6,351 nucleotides of DNA from an uncultured Pseudorhodoferax sp. GTDB lineage: Bacteria; Pseudomonadota; Gammaproteobacteria; Burkholderiales; Burkholderiaceae. This document shows, in pieces, positions 1 through 6,108 of this stretch (position 1 is the stretch's first letter; every line of letters begins with the position of its first letter). The position numbers and the translations under genes were made by a program. The notes under the pieces are model-generated. The model was not told the DNA's origin, ran no database searches, and saw only the letters and a program-made list of their open reading frames with translations. The stretch lies in assembly GCA_913776795.1 (NCBI GenBank), contig CAJYRH010000232.1, positions 1 through 6,351 on the forward strand. Reading direction: 5' to 3'.

Positions 1-1132
1 CCATCGACAGCCCGGCCAGCACGGCGATGCCCGCGGTCAGCGGCATGCGCCGGGCCAGCCCGCGCAGCAGCGTGGTGTCGCGCGTGCCGGCCTCGTGGTC
101 GATGATGCCGGCCACCATGAACAGGCAAGCCTTGTACAGCGCATGGACCAGCAGGAAGGTCACCATCGCCGTGCCGGCCAGGGGCTGCGGCAGGGCCAGC
201 AGCATGATGAGCGTGCCCAGGGACACGATGGTCGAATAGGCCAGCACGCGCTTGAGGTCCGTCTGCCGCAGGGCCAGCACCGCGCCCGTCACCATGGTGG
301 CCAGGCCCGCGCACAGCAGCAGGCCCGTCCACAGCGCCAGTTCGCCGTAGACCGGGTTGAGCCGCGCCAGCAGGTACACGCCGAGCTTGACCATGGTGGC
401 CGAGTGCAGGAAGGCCGAGACCGGCGTGGGTGCCACCATGGCATTGGGCAGCCAGGCGTGCAGCGGCACCTGGGCCGACTTGGCGAACGCGCCCAGCGCC
501 ACGAGCACGATGGCCCAGGGCGCGCTGGGGTGCGCGGCCAGGGCCGGGGCCGCGGCGACCAGCTCGGAGATGCGCAGCGTGCCGCCGGCATGGCCCAGCA
601 CGATGGCGCCGGCCAGCAGGCACAGGCCGCCGCCCACCGTGACGAGCAGGCCCTGCTGCGCCGAGCGCCGCGCGGCCGCCTCTTCGGGCCTGAAGCCGAT
701 CAGCAGGAAGGAGGCGAGGCTGGTCGCCTCCCAGAACACCAGCAGCACGATGAGGTCGTCCGCCATCACGGCGCCCAGCATGGCGCTCATGAACAGGGTG
801 AGCCGCGCGAAGAAGCGCGAGAGGTCCGCGTCGCCGCGCAGGTAGCTGCTGGCGTACTGGAAGATGAACGCGCCGATGCCCGTGATGAGCAGCGCGAACA
901 GCAGCGACAGGCCGTCCAGCCGCAGCGACAGCGTGATCCCGAGCGACGGGATCCACTGCGCCACCTCCTGCACGTGGCCCTGGGCCAGCACCGCCGGCAC
1001 CAGGGACGCAAAGCCCAGGAACAGTCCGGCCGGCAGGAGCCAGACCACCTCTGCGAGCCGCGCGTCGAGCCGAACGAGCCGCCAGGCGACGGGGGCACCG
1101 ATCAACGAGATGGCAAGCAGCATGAGCAACAT
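1..1132 (-). CDS. mrpA: Na+(K+)/H+ antiporter subunit A (MrpA/MnhA), partial: N-terminal 377 residues
   Basis: This is the 5' part of the large subunit of a multisubunit monovalent cation/proton antiporter in the cytoplasmic membrane; the 3' end lies outside the window. Reading the minus strand from 1132 gives 377 codons without a stop. The N-terminus is hydrophobic. WIPSLGI (60-66), DGLSLLFALLITGIG (73-87), FWEATSLASFLLIGF (133-147), FAKSAQVPLHAWLPNAMVAP (216-235), LHSATMVKLGVYLLARL (242-258) and a later GIIDHEAGTRD (342-352) fit MrpA better than NuoL, whose equivalents differ (NuoL lacks the IDHExGTRD segment). Glu135 and Lys218 match the conserved proton-channel Glu and Lys of NuoL-type subunits (NuoL E144, K229). 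His243, Lys249, His330 and Lys334 are other likely channel residues. ATG 1132 gives a family-like N-terminus, but its AAGG is only 1 nt away; ATG 1123 has AAGG at 10 nt spacing and is a fair alternative. The remaining mrp genes are expected to the left. Confidence 0.93.
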   Translation of the reverse strand, partial: MLLMLLAISLIGAPVAWRLVRLDARLAEVVWLLPAGLFLGFASLVPAVLAQGHVQEVAQWIPSLGITLSLRLDGLSLLFALLITGIGAFIFQYASSYLRGDADLSRFFARLTLFMSAMLGAVMADDLIVLLVFWEATSLASFLLIGFRPEEAAARRSAQQGLLVTVGGGLCLLAGAIVLGHAGGTLRISELVAAAPALAAHPSAPWAIVLVALGAFAKSAQVPLHAWLPNAMVAPTPVSAFLHSATMVKLGVYLLARLNPVYGELALWTGLLLCAGLATMVTGAVLALRQTDLKRVLAYSTIVSLGTLIMLLALPQPLAGTAMVTFLLVHALYKACLFMVAGIIDHEAGTRDTTLLRGLARRMPLTAGIAVLAGLSM

Positions 1133-1142
1133 GCCTTGGCTC

Positions 1143-1159
1143 TGCAAAGTGCGTGCCGG
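1143..1159 (-). promoter_or_regulatory. Sigma-54-like -24/-12 match facing mrpA
   Basis: On the minus strand the sequence reads CCGGCACGCACTTTGCA. It has GG (1157-1156) and GC (1145-1144) separated by exactly 10 nt, the invariant spacing of sigma-54 promoters, and departs from the YTGGCACG-N4-TTGCW consensus at one position (CGGCAC instead of TGGCAC). The problem is position: the predicted +1 falls at about 1132, on the first base of the mrpA ATG, leaving no leader. Either the transcript is leaderless, translation starts later (ATG 1123), or this is a chance match. Confidence 0.3.
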
Positions 1160-1208
1160 CCCGCGGAGAGCGCCTTTCCCAGGGCGCGCGGCATGCGCGC
1201 AGGCCGGC

Positions 1209-1223
1209 CGGTGTTCAGGAACC
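1209..1223. promoter_or_regulatory. Second TGTTCA half-site with GTTC-AG-GAAC inverted repeat
   Basis: CGGTGTTCA at 1209-1217 is an exact 9-bp copy of the left flank and left arm of the larger palindrome (1241-1249), offset by 32 bp, about three helical turns. Its GTTC continues into a short inverted repeat, GTTC-AG-GAAC (1214-1223). Same-face, repeated half-sites suit a second, weaker binding site for the same regulator. This is inference from pattern only. Confidence 0.3.
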
Positions 1224-1243
1224 GCAACAGCGCAGCCGGACGG

Positions 1244-1261
1244 TGTTCACGCGCATGAACA
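1244..1261. promoter_or_regulatory. 18-bp inverted repeat TGTTCA-N6-TGAACA, candidate operator/enhancer site
   Basis: The arms TGTTCA (1244-1249) and TGAACA (1256-1261) are perfect reverse complements around CGCGCA; only one base pair of the 18-bp palindrome is mismatched (c1250/a1255). It lies in the divergent intergenic region, about 136-153 bp upstream of the start predicted for the rightward sigma-54 promoter and 112-129 bp upstream of the one predicted for the leftward motif, a typical distance for enhancer-binding-protein sites. The 6+6+6 architecture recalls a TyrR box (TGTAAA-N6-TTTACA), but the half-site differs and I cannot name the protein. Confidence 0.45.
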
Positions 1262-1369
1262 ACGGCCGGGCCGGCTTGCCGTCCTGCGCCCGCCCGTCGG
1301 CGCGCCGGCGGGGCGAATCCCTTCGCAGCCCGCGTGCCGCGTACGTACTTCCACGCACCGGGCGCCAGA

Positions 1370-1386
1370 TTGGCAAGCCGCTTGCA
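1370..1386 (+). promoter_or_regulatory. Sigma-54 (-24/-12) promoter, rightward
   Basis: The sequence TTGGCAAGCCGCTTGCA matches the RpoN consensus YTGGCACG-N4-TTGCW at every defined position except one (A for C at 1376). GG (1372-1373) and GC (1384-1385) are exactly 10 nt apart. The predicted transcription start is near 1397, leaving a leader of about 65 nt before ATG 1462. The element is also a small palindrome (GCAAGC-C-GCTTGC, 1373-1385), so a dimeric repressor site is the main alternative reading. Sigma-54 promoters need an ATP-dependent enhancer-binding protein; the inverted repeat at 1244-1261 is a candidate site for one. Confidence 0.6.
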
Positions 1387-1450
1387 AAAGTACCGCCATC
1401 GCCCCATGCAACGCGCTCGCCGCATGGCATGGATCTCGAAGACACCGCCG

Positions 1451-1455
1451 AAGGA
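1451..1455 (+). promoter_or_regulatory. Ribosome binding site fixing the start at 1462
   Basis: AAGGA lies 6 nt before ATG 1462. The in-frame ATG at 1429, which would add 11 residues, has no comparable purine stretch at usable spacing, so 1462 is preferred. Confidence 0.6.
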
Positions 1456-1461
1456 CACCGC

Positions 1462-1656
1462 ATGGCCGACACCGCATACCCCTGCTTCATCGCGCGCCTC
1501 GATGGCCGGGGGCGATGGCACTGGACCTACTACGTGCGCGCGGACGAAGCCGTCGCACGCAGCAAGGAGGGCTACATCACCAAGGAAGACTGCGAACGCT
1601 CGATCCGCCAGATCCAGGAGTCGCCTGCGCGCGCCGTGTACTTCGTCGGTCTTTGA
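1462..1656 (+). CDS. Small DUF1508/YegP-like protein (64 aa), function unknown
   Basis: The 64-residue product has aromatic, basic and acidic residues in a pattern resembling single DUF1508 (YegP-type) repeats: a first strand around FIARLDGRGRWHWTYYV (9-25), a polar turn with SKEGY (34-38), then a helix starting TKEDCERSIRQIQ (40-52), comparable to the YTSK..C..GI segment of that family. The similarity is from memory of the family pattern and is moderate. There is no signal peptide or membrane segment, so a soluble cytoplasmic protein is expected. It is preceded by a good Shine-Dalgarno and a likely sigma-54 promoter. The next gene, tctB, starts 119 nt downstream on the same strand, so read-through is possible but not required. 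Codon use matches the neighbours, supporting a real gene. No biochemical role can be assigned. Confidence 0.72.
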   Translation: MADTAYPCFIARLDGRGRWHWTYYVRADEAVARSKEGYITKEDCERSIRQIQESPARAVYFVGL

Positions 1657-1775
1657 CCGCCGGCCAGGCCGTGCGCGCAGCGCAGGCTGCTCCCGCTTCT
1701 GCAACCCCGGCACGCGCCCCAAGGACGCGGCGCGCGCCACGACACACCGAGAGCCACCGGCTCGACCGAGAATCC
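1657..1775. other. 119-bp intergenic gap before tctB
   Basis: I see no convincing sigma-70 or sigma-54 promoter here. A 5-bp hairpin, GCAGC-GCAG-GCTGC (1677-1690), is followed by the pyrimidine run TCCCGCTTCT but by no true T-tract, so it is at best a weak terminator or attenuator for the small upstream gene. If tctBA has its own TctD-controlled promoter, it should lie in this stretch. Confidence 0.35.
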
Positions 1776-2222
1776 ATGAAAGCAACCCGAGACACACACG
1801 ATCTCGTGGGCGGTCTGCTGATGACCGCCGCGGGCATCTTCTTCGCCGTCTACGGCAACAACTACTCCTTCGGCACGGCCGCCCGCATGGGCCCCGGCTA
1901 CTTCCCCGTCGTGCTGGGCTGGATCCTGGCCGTGCTGGGGCTGCTGGTCGCCCTGCCGGCCTGGTGGCGGCGCGGCACGGGCATCGCCGTGCAGTGGAAC
2001 AACCTGCTGTGGTGCATCGCGGCGCTGCTGTGCTTTGCCTTCACGCTGCACCCGCTGGGCCTGGTGCTGGCCTCGTTCCTTTCCGCGCTGCTCTCGCTGG
2101 TGCCTTCGGCCATGGCACTGCGCACGCGGCTCACGGTCTGCGGGGTGGTGGCCGCGCTCACCACGCTCATCTTTCCCGTGGGTCTTCAGATGATCCTGCC
2201 CCTGTGGCCCTGGAGTGCGTGA
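1776..2222 (+). CDS. tctB: Tripartite tricarboxylate transporter small membrane subunit TctB
   Basis: This 148-residue protein is the small integral membrane subunit of a TTT-family secondary carboxylate importer; it partners with TctA in the inner membrane. The family hallmark, an Arg-Met-Gly-Pro-Gly-Tyr-Phe-Pro segment followed by LGWIL, is at residues 38-51. Hydrophobic segments at about 8-26, 43-64, 73-92, 94-112 and 118-142 give four to five membrane helices, and the length is usual for the family. ATG 1776 is chosen because the conserved N-terminal topology begins directly after it; only a weak GAGA (1768-1771) precedes it. The tctA start follows after 194 nt, much wider than the usual tight tctB-tctA spacing because a REP-like element sits between them. 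No tctC is found upstream, where tctCBA operons normally carry it; the small DUF1508-like gene is there instead. Confidence 0.92.
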   Translation: MKATRDTHDLVGGLLMTAAGIFFAVYGNNYSFGTAARMGPGYFPVVLGWILAVLGLLVALPAWWRRGTGIAVQWNNLLWCIAALLCFAFTLHPLGLVLASFLSALLSLVPSAMALRTRLTVCGVVAALTTLIFPVGLQMILPLWPWSA

Positions 2223-2261
2223 GATGAGACCTTCCCCGTTTGAATTTCTCACTGCGTGTAG

Positions 2262-2370
2262 AAGCCCCATCCCCCCTCGAGGGGGCGCACCCGGCGGCCT
2301 GGCGGAGCCAGTTCCGCGGCTGCACCCGGATGGCCTGCTCCGCGGCCTTCTGCATCCTTGCCTGCAAGCC
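2262..2370. repeat. REP-like, hairpin-rich intergenic element between tctB and tctA
   Basis: The element contains a perfect 14-bp palindrome CCCCCTCGAGGGGG (2272-2285). Next comes a hairpin with stem CTGGC/GCCAG around GGA (2299-2311), extended after a small internal loop by GCGG (2294-2297) pairing with CCGC (2314-2317). A direct repeat GCACCCGG occurs at 2287-2294 and 2322-2329, and CTTGC-CT-GCAAG at 2357-2368. From memory, very similar CTCGAG-centred sequences recur in intergenic regions of Comamonadaceae genomes; this is recollection, not a search. Boundaries are approximate. In mRNA the structure could lower tctA expression relative to tctB or protect transcript ends. Confidence 0.6.
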
Positions 2371-2405
2371 GGGCCCGTGTCCTGCGGACGGCGCGCCGGC
2401 GACCT

Positions 2406-2410
2406 GGGAG
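2406..2410 (+). promoter_or_regulatory. Ribosome binding site fixing the tctA start
   Basis: GGGAG lies 6 nt upstream of ATG 2417 and is the best Shine-Dalgarno in the gap. It supports starting tctA at 2417 rather than at the in-frame TTG at 2240. Confidence 0.75.
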
Positions 2411-2416
2411 ACTGAC

Positions 2417-3943
2417 ATGGACCTGTTCTCGAACCTCTGGCTCGGCCTGCAAGTGGCGTCCGAGCCCATGACGCTGCTGTACTGCTTCGCCGGCGTGCTG
2501 CTGGGCACGGTGGTCGGCGTGCTGCCCGGCATCGGCGCACTGGCCGCCATCTCGCTGCTGCTGCCGCTGACCTACCACATGCCGCCCACGGCGGCGATCA
2601 TCATGCTGGCCGGCGTCTACTACGGCGCGCAGTACGGTGGCTCCACCGCGTCCATCCTGCTGAACCTGCCGGGAACGCCGTCGTCGGCCGTGACCTGCCT
2701 CGATGGCTACCCGATGGCCAAGAAAGGCAAGGCCGGCGTGGCGCTGTTCGTGACCACCATCGCCTCGCTGGTCGGGGCCATGACGGGCCTGGTCCTGCTG
2801 ACGCTGTTCTCGCCGATGATCGCCGAGGTGGGCCTGAAGTTCGGCCCCGCGGAGTTCTTCTCGATGATGGTGCTGGGCCTGGTCGCCGCCTCGTCGATGA
2901 GCGCCGGCTCGGCCGCCAAGGGGCTGGCCATGGTGGTCTTCGGCCTGCTGCTGGGCATGGTCGGCACGGACGTGAATTCCGGCGTCGCGCGCTTCTCCTT
3001 CGACGTGCCCGAACTCATGGATGGCATCAGCCTGGTGGCACTGGCCATGGGCCTGTTCGGCGTGGCCGAGGTGGTGCGCTGCATCAACTCCGCCGACATG
3101 AACCGCAAGCCGGAGAAGGTCACGCTCAAATCCATGGCGCCCACGGGCGAGGAGTTCCGCGCCACGGTCAAGCCCATGGCGCGCGGCTCGGCACTGGGCG
3201 CAGCGCTCGGCGCGCTGCCCGGTGTGGGCCCGTCCATCGCGGCCTTCATGTCCTATGCCATCGAGAAGAGGGTGGCCAAGGACCCGAGCCGCTTCGGCCA
3301 GGGCGCGATCGAGGGCATCTCCGCCCCCGAGTCCGCCAACAACGCCGCCGCGCAGACGGCCTTCGTGCCCTCGCTGTCGCTGGGCATCCCGGGCGACGCG
3401 GTGATGGCCGTGATGCTGGGCGCGCTGATCATCCACGGCATCCAGCCCGGCCCCATGCTCATCAGCGAGCAGCCGGCCCTGTTCTGGGGCCTGATCGTCA
3501 GCTTCGCCATCGGCAACATCATGCTGGTGATCCTGAACCTGCCGACCATCGGCCTGTGGGTCGCGCTGCTGCGCATCCCGTTCGCCTGGATGTACCCGGC
3601 CATCCTGGTGTTCGTGGCCCTCGGCGTGTACAGCGTGAACAACAACACCTTCGACATCTACATGGTGGCGGCCCTGGGCATCATGGGCTATGCGCTGATG
3701 GTGCTGCGCTTCGAGCCGGCGCCACTGCTGCTGGGCTACATCCTTGGGCCGATGCTGGAGGAGAACCTGCGCCGCTCGCTGCTGCTGTCGCGCGGCGACC
3801 CGATGGTCTTCCTGGAGCGCCCGATCAGCGCCGGCCTGCTGGCCGCCACGGGCGCCATGCTGCTGTGGGCCATCTGGTCCACCGTGCGGGCCACGCTGCG
3901 CTCCAGGCGCCAGCTCGAACTGGCCCGCAACGCGCCGGTCTGA
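2417..3943 (+). CDS. tctA: Tripartite tricarboxylate transporter large permease subunit TctA
   Basis: This 508-residue polytopic inner-membrane protein is the transport subunit of a TTT system, importing a carboxylate handed over by a periplasmic binding protein, probably driven by an ion gradient. Family motifs are intact. GVLPGIGALAAISLLLPLTY (34-53) and the first-half signature YYGAQYGGSTASILLNLPGT (68-87), followed by PSSAVTCLDGYPMAKKGKAG (88-107), are present. The second inverted-repeat half has GALPGVGPSIAAFMSYAIEK (265-284) and GAIEGISAPESANNAAAQTA (296-315) followed by FVPSLSLGIPGDAVMAVMLG (316-335). About ten to twelve hydrophobic segments alternate with short loops, and the length matches the usual ~500. 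The in-frame open region upstream to 2240 is the REP-like element and is not counted as coding. The response regulator gene follows after 27 nt, so co-transcription is likely. The substrate cannot be read from the sequence: citrate, other tricarboxylates, dicarboxylates and aromatic acids are all known for the family. Confidence 0.96.
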   Translation: MDLFSNLWLGLQVASEPMTLLYCFAGVLLGTVVGVLPGIGALAAISLLLPLTYHMPPTAAIIMLAGVYYGAQYGGSTASILLNLPGTPSSAVTCLDGYPMAKKGKAGVALFVTTIASLVGAMTGLVLLTLFSPMIAEVGLKFGPAEFFSMMVLGLVAASSMSAGSAAKGLAMVVFGLLLGMVGTDVNSGVARFSFDVPELMDGISLVALAMGLFGVAEVVRCINSADMNRKPEKVTLKSMAPTGEEFRATVKPMARGSALGAALGALPGVGPSIAAFMSYAIEKRVAKDPSRFGQGAIEGISAPESANNAAAQTAFVPSLSLGIPGDAVMAVMLGALIIHGIQPGPMLISEQPALFWGLIVSFAIGNIMLVILNLPTIGLWVALLRIPFAWMYPAILVFVALGVYSVNNNTFDIYMVAALGIMGYALMVLRFEPAPLLLGYILGPMLEENLRRSLLLSRGDPMVFLERPISAGLLAATGAMLLWAIWSTVRATLRSRRQLELARNAPV

Positions 3944-3970
3944 TGGCGCCTTCTGCTAGCCTCGCACCCC

Positions 3971-4660
3971 ATGCGAATCCTGCTGGTTGAAGACGATGCC
4001 GTGCTGCGCGAAGTGATGTCGCGCAGCCTGGAACACGCGGGCCACCGCGTCGACCCGGCCGAGAGCGTGGAGGACGCCGCCCACCTGTGGCGCGTGCAGC
4101 CCTTCGACGCCGTGCTGCTGGACCTGAACCTGCCGCAGCATGCACGTCCCGGCAGCACCATGGGTTCGGGCCTGGCGGTGCTGCGCGAGGCACGTGCGCG
4201 CGGCGACCGCACGCCAGTGCTGGTGCTGACCGCGCGCAACCGCACCGAGGAACGCATCGCCGGCCTGGACGCCGGAGCCGACGACTACCTGGGCAAGCCC
4301 TTCGACCTGGCCGAGGTCGAGGCCCGGCTGCGCGCCCTGGTGCGCCGCGCCATCGGCACCGACGACGTGGCCACGCTGGGCCAGTTGCAGCTGGACCGGC
4401 GCGCGCGCCGTTTCAACGTCGCTGGTGAGCCGCTGGACCTGCCCGCGCGCGAGTTCGAGGTGCTGTGGGAACTCATGAGCCCTCCTGGCCACGCCGTCCA
4501 CAAGCGCACCCTGTCGGACAAGCTGTCTGGCTTCGACGACGCCCTCGGCGACAACGCGCTGGAGGCCTTCATCTCCCGCCTGCGCAAGAAGCTCGTGGGC
4601 AGTGGCGCGGCCATCCGCACGTTGCGCGGGATCGGCTACCTGCTGGAGCCGGAAGCGTGA
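3971..4660 (+). CDS. tctD: OmpR/PhoB-class response regulator, TctD-like
   Basis: This 229-residue cytoplasmic transcription factor is the expected phosphorylation partner of the kinase encoded next. The receiver domain (1-125) has the acidic pair Asp8/Asp9, phosphoacceptor Asp51 in LLDLNLP, Thr87 in LTA and Lys109 in GKPF. A winged-helix DNA-binding domain occupies about 134-227, with the recognition-helix region DNALEAFISRLRKKL (194-208) and the terminal hairpin IRTLRGIGYLLE (215-226), close to Salmonella TctD as I recall it. Unusually, the beta3-alpha3 loop after Pro55 has 11 residues (QHARPGSTMGS) before Gly-Leu, where three are usual, an insertion of about eight residues next to the phosphorylation site. 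No clear Shine-Dalgarno precedes ATG 3971, so translation may depend on coupling to tctA 27 nt upstream. Its stop overlaps the kinase start (TGATG). By context it should regulate tctBA, but no TctD box could be identified. Confidence 0.94.
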   Translation: MRILLVEDDAVLREVMSRSLEHAGHRVDPAESVEDAAHLWRVQPFDAVLLDLNLPQHARPGSTMGSGLAVLREARARGDRTPVLVLTARNRTEERIAGLDAGADDYLGKPFDLAEVEARLRALVRRAIGTDDVATLGQLQLDRRARRFNVAGEPLDLPAREFEVLWELMSPPGHAVHKRTLSDKLSGFDDALGDNALEAFISRLRKKLVGSGAAIRTLRGIGYLLEPEA

Positions 4661-6066
4661 TGCACCCGGCGCGCCCGCGGACCACCGCGGCGCGCTCGCT
4701 GCGCATCCGCATGCTGCAGCACGTGATGCTGCCGCTGGTGCTGACCTGGTTGATCGGCACCGTCGCCACGCTGGGCGTGGCCAGCCACTTCACCGAACAG
4801 GCCTTCGACCGCGCGCTGCTCGACGACGCCTACTCCATCGCCTCGCAGGTCGGGCCCACGGCCGACGGCCAGGTCGTGCTGCGACTGACCAGCAGCGAGC
4901 TCACGGCGGCGCTGTTCGACCAGGCCGAGGCCGTGTACTTCAGCGTGTTGCGGCCCGACGGGACCCGCCTGGCTGGAGAGCCGCTGCCGCCCATGCCGCT
5001 GCCCGGCAAGGAGGAAGGCCACGTGTACGGCAACACCCTCTACCAGGGCCAGGCCGTTCGCGCGGTGGTGCTGCGCCACGAGGTGGACGGTGCCGGCTAC
5101 CACGTGGTCATGGCCCACACCACGCGCATCCGCGGCGCGCTCGTGCAGCGCCTGCTGGTGTTCGGGGCGCTGCCGCTGCTGATGCTGCTGGGCCTGCTGG
5201 CGATCTGGCTGTGGCGTGGCATCCAGCACGACCTGGCCCCGCTGAGCCAGCTGCAGGCCGCCCTGGCGCACCGCGACGCCAACGACCTCTCGCCCGTGCC
5301 ATTGGCACCGTCCACGCAGGAGATCGACGAGGTCGGCCATGCCGTCAACGCGCTGTTCGAGCGGCTGGGCCGCAACGTGCGCGCGCAGCGCGAATTCGCC
5401 GGCAACGTGGCACACGAGCTGCGCACGCCCCTGGCCGGCATCCGCGCGCTGGCCGACTACGGCCTGGCGCATCCGGGAACCGCGGTCTCGCGCCCGCAGT
5501 TGCAGCAGATCGCCACCAGTGCGGAGCGCGCCGCCCGCCTCTTGAACCAGCTGCTGGACCTGGCCATGGCCGACGAGGGCGGACTGGCGCTCAAGCGCGA
5601 CCGGATCGCGCTCGGTCCGCTGGTCAGCCAGACCATCGTGCGCCACCTCGACAAGGCCGATGCACGCGGCGTGGACCTGGGCGCGCGCGGGCTGGACGAA
5701 GCCGGGAACGACGATTTCACCGTGTGGGCCGACGCCGCGCTCGTCGAGGGCATCCTGGACAACCTCGTCGACAACGCGCTGCGCTACGGCGGTCGCACGC
5801 TGACCATTGCGTTGCAGGACACGGCCGCGCGCGATGCCTGCGTGCTGGCCGTGGTCGACGACGGCCCGGGCATTGCCGCGTCCGCGCGCCAGGACCTCAT
5901 GCAGCGCTGGGCGCAGGGTCGGGACGGCGAGAAGCTCGGCCAGGGCGCGGGCCTGGGAATGTCCATCGTCGCGCGCTATGCGCAGCTGCTCGGTTCCGAA
6001 CTGCGGCTGGACAGCGGCGAGGACGGACGCGGCCTGCACGCCAGCGTGACCCTGCCGCGCGCCTGA
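4660..6066 (+). CDS. tctE: Membrane sensor histidine kinase, TctE-like
   Basis: This 468-residue inner-membrane kinase is predicted to sense an external carboxylate and phosphorylate the TctD-like regulator. After a basic N-terminus (RSLRIRML, 12-19) comes TM1 (about 23-43), a periplasmic domain of about 120 residues (44-163) of the TctE/2CSK_N type, TM2 (about 164-186), a HAMP-like linker (187-240), and the kinase core. The H-box is AHELRTPLAG with His252. The N-box is DNLVDNALRYGG (367-378) with Asn368 and Asn372. G1 is DDGPGI (400-405) and G2 is GQGAGLG (427-433). Where many relatives have RFYR before G2, this protein has QRWAQG (415-420). All catalytic residues needed for autophosphorylation are visible. 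ATG 4660 is chosen for the one-base overlap with the tctD stop, which implies translational coupling; GTG 4657 would add one residue. The in-frame open stretch back to 4465 lies inside tctD and is not coding in this frame. Confidence 0.95.
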   Translation: MHPARPRTTAARSLRIRMLQHVMLPLVLTWLIGTVATLGVASHFTEQAFDRALLDDAYSIASQVGPTADGQVVLRLTSSELTAALFDQAEAVYFSVLRPDGTRLAGEPLPPMPLPGKEEGHVYGNTLYQGQAVRAVVLRHEVDGAGYHVVMAHTTRIRGALVQRLLVFGALPLLMLLGLLAIWLWRGIQHDLAPLSQLQAALAHRDANDLSPVPLAPSTQEIDEVGHAVNALFERLGRNVRAQREFAGNVAHELRTPLAGIRALADYGLAHPGTAVSRPQLQQIATSAERAARLLNQLLDLAMADEGGLALKRDRIALGPLVSQTIVRHLDKADARGVDLGARGLDEAGNDDFTVWADAALVEGILDNLVDNALRYGGRTLTIALQDTAARDACVLAVVDDGPGIAASARQDLMQRWAQGRDGEKLGQGAGLGMSIVARYAQLLGSELRLDSGEDGRGLHASVTLPRA

Positions 6067-6079
6067 GCGCCTCGACCGC

Positions 6080-6108
6080 CGAGCAACCGAGCAACCGAGC
6101 AACCGAGC
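6080..6108 (+). repeat. Perfect 8-bp tandem repeat (CGAGCAAC)x3 plus CGAGC
   Basis: Three exact head-to-tail copies of CGAGCAAC (6080-6087, 6088-6095, 6096-6103) are followed by a partial copy CGAGC (6104-6108), starting 13 nt after the tctE stop. The unit is not a multiple of three and lies outside coding sequence, so copy-number change by slippage would not disturb a reading frame. Confidence 0.9.

Noticed and set aside
95..1258. Long plus-strand open frame (387 codons) opposite mrpA
   Set aside because: The product is low-complexity, rich in Gln, Arg, His and Gly, with no domain. It is the antisense shadow of a GC-rich, highly conserved mrpA reading frame.
1341..1348. GTACGTAC palindrome
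   Set aside because: An 8-bp palindrome is expected by chance at this length scale, and nothing around it supports an operator.
1382..1410. Sigma-70-like -35 TTGCAA with a -10 17 nt later
   Set aside because: The -10 hexamer would be CATGCA, which matches TATAAT at only two positions; the same bases are explained better by the sigma-54 element.
1677..1690. Terminator after the small gene
   Set aside because: The stem is only 5 bp and no T-tract follows; recorded in the gap description but not called as a terminator.
2249..3436. Minus-strand open frame of 395 codons opposite tctA
   Set aside because: His/Gln/Arg/Gly-rich composition typical of antisense to GC-rich membrane proteins; TctA motifs in the other strand are unambiguous.
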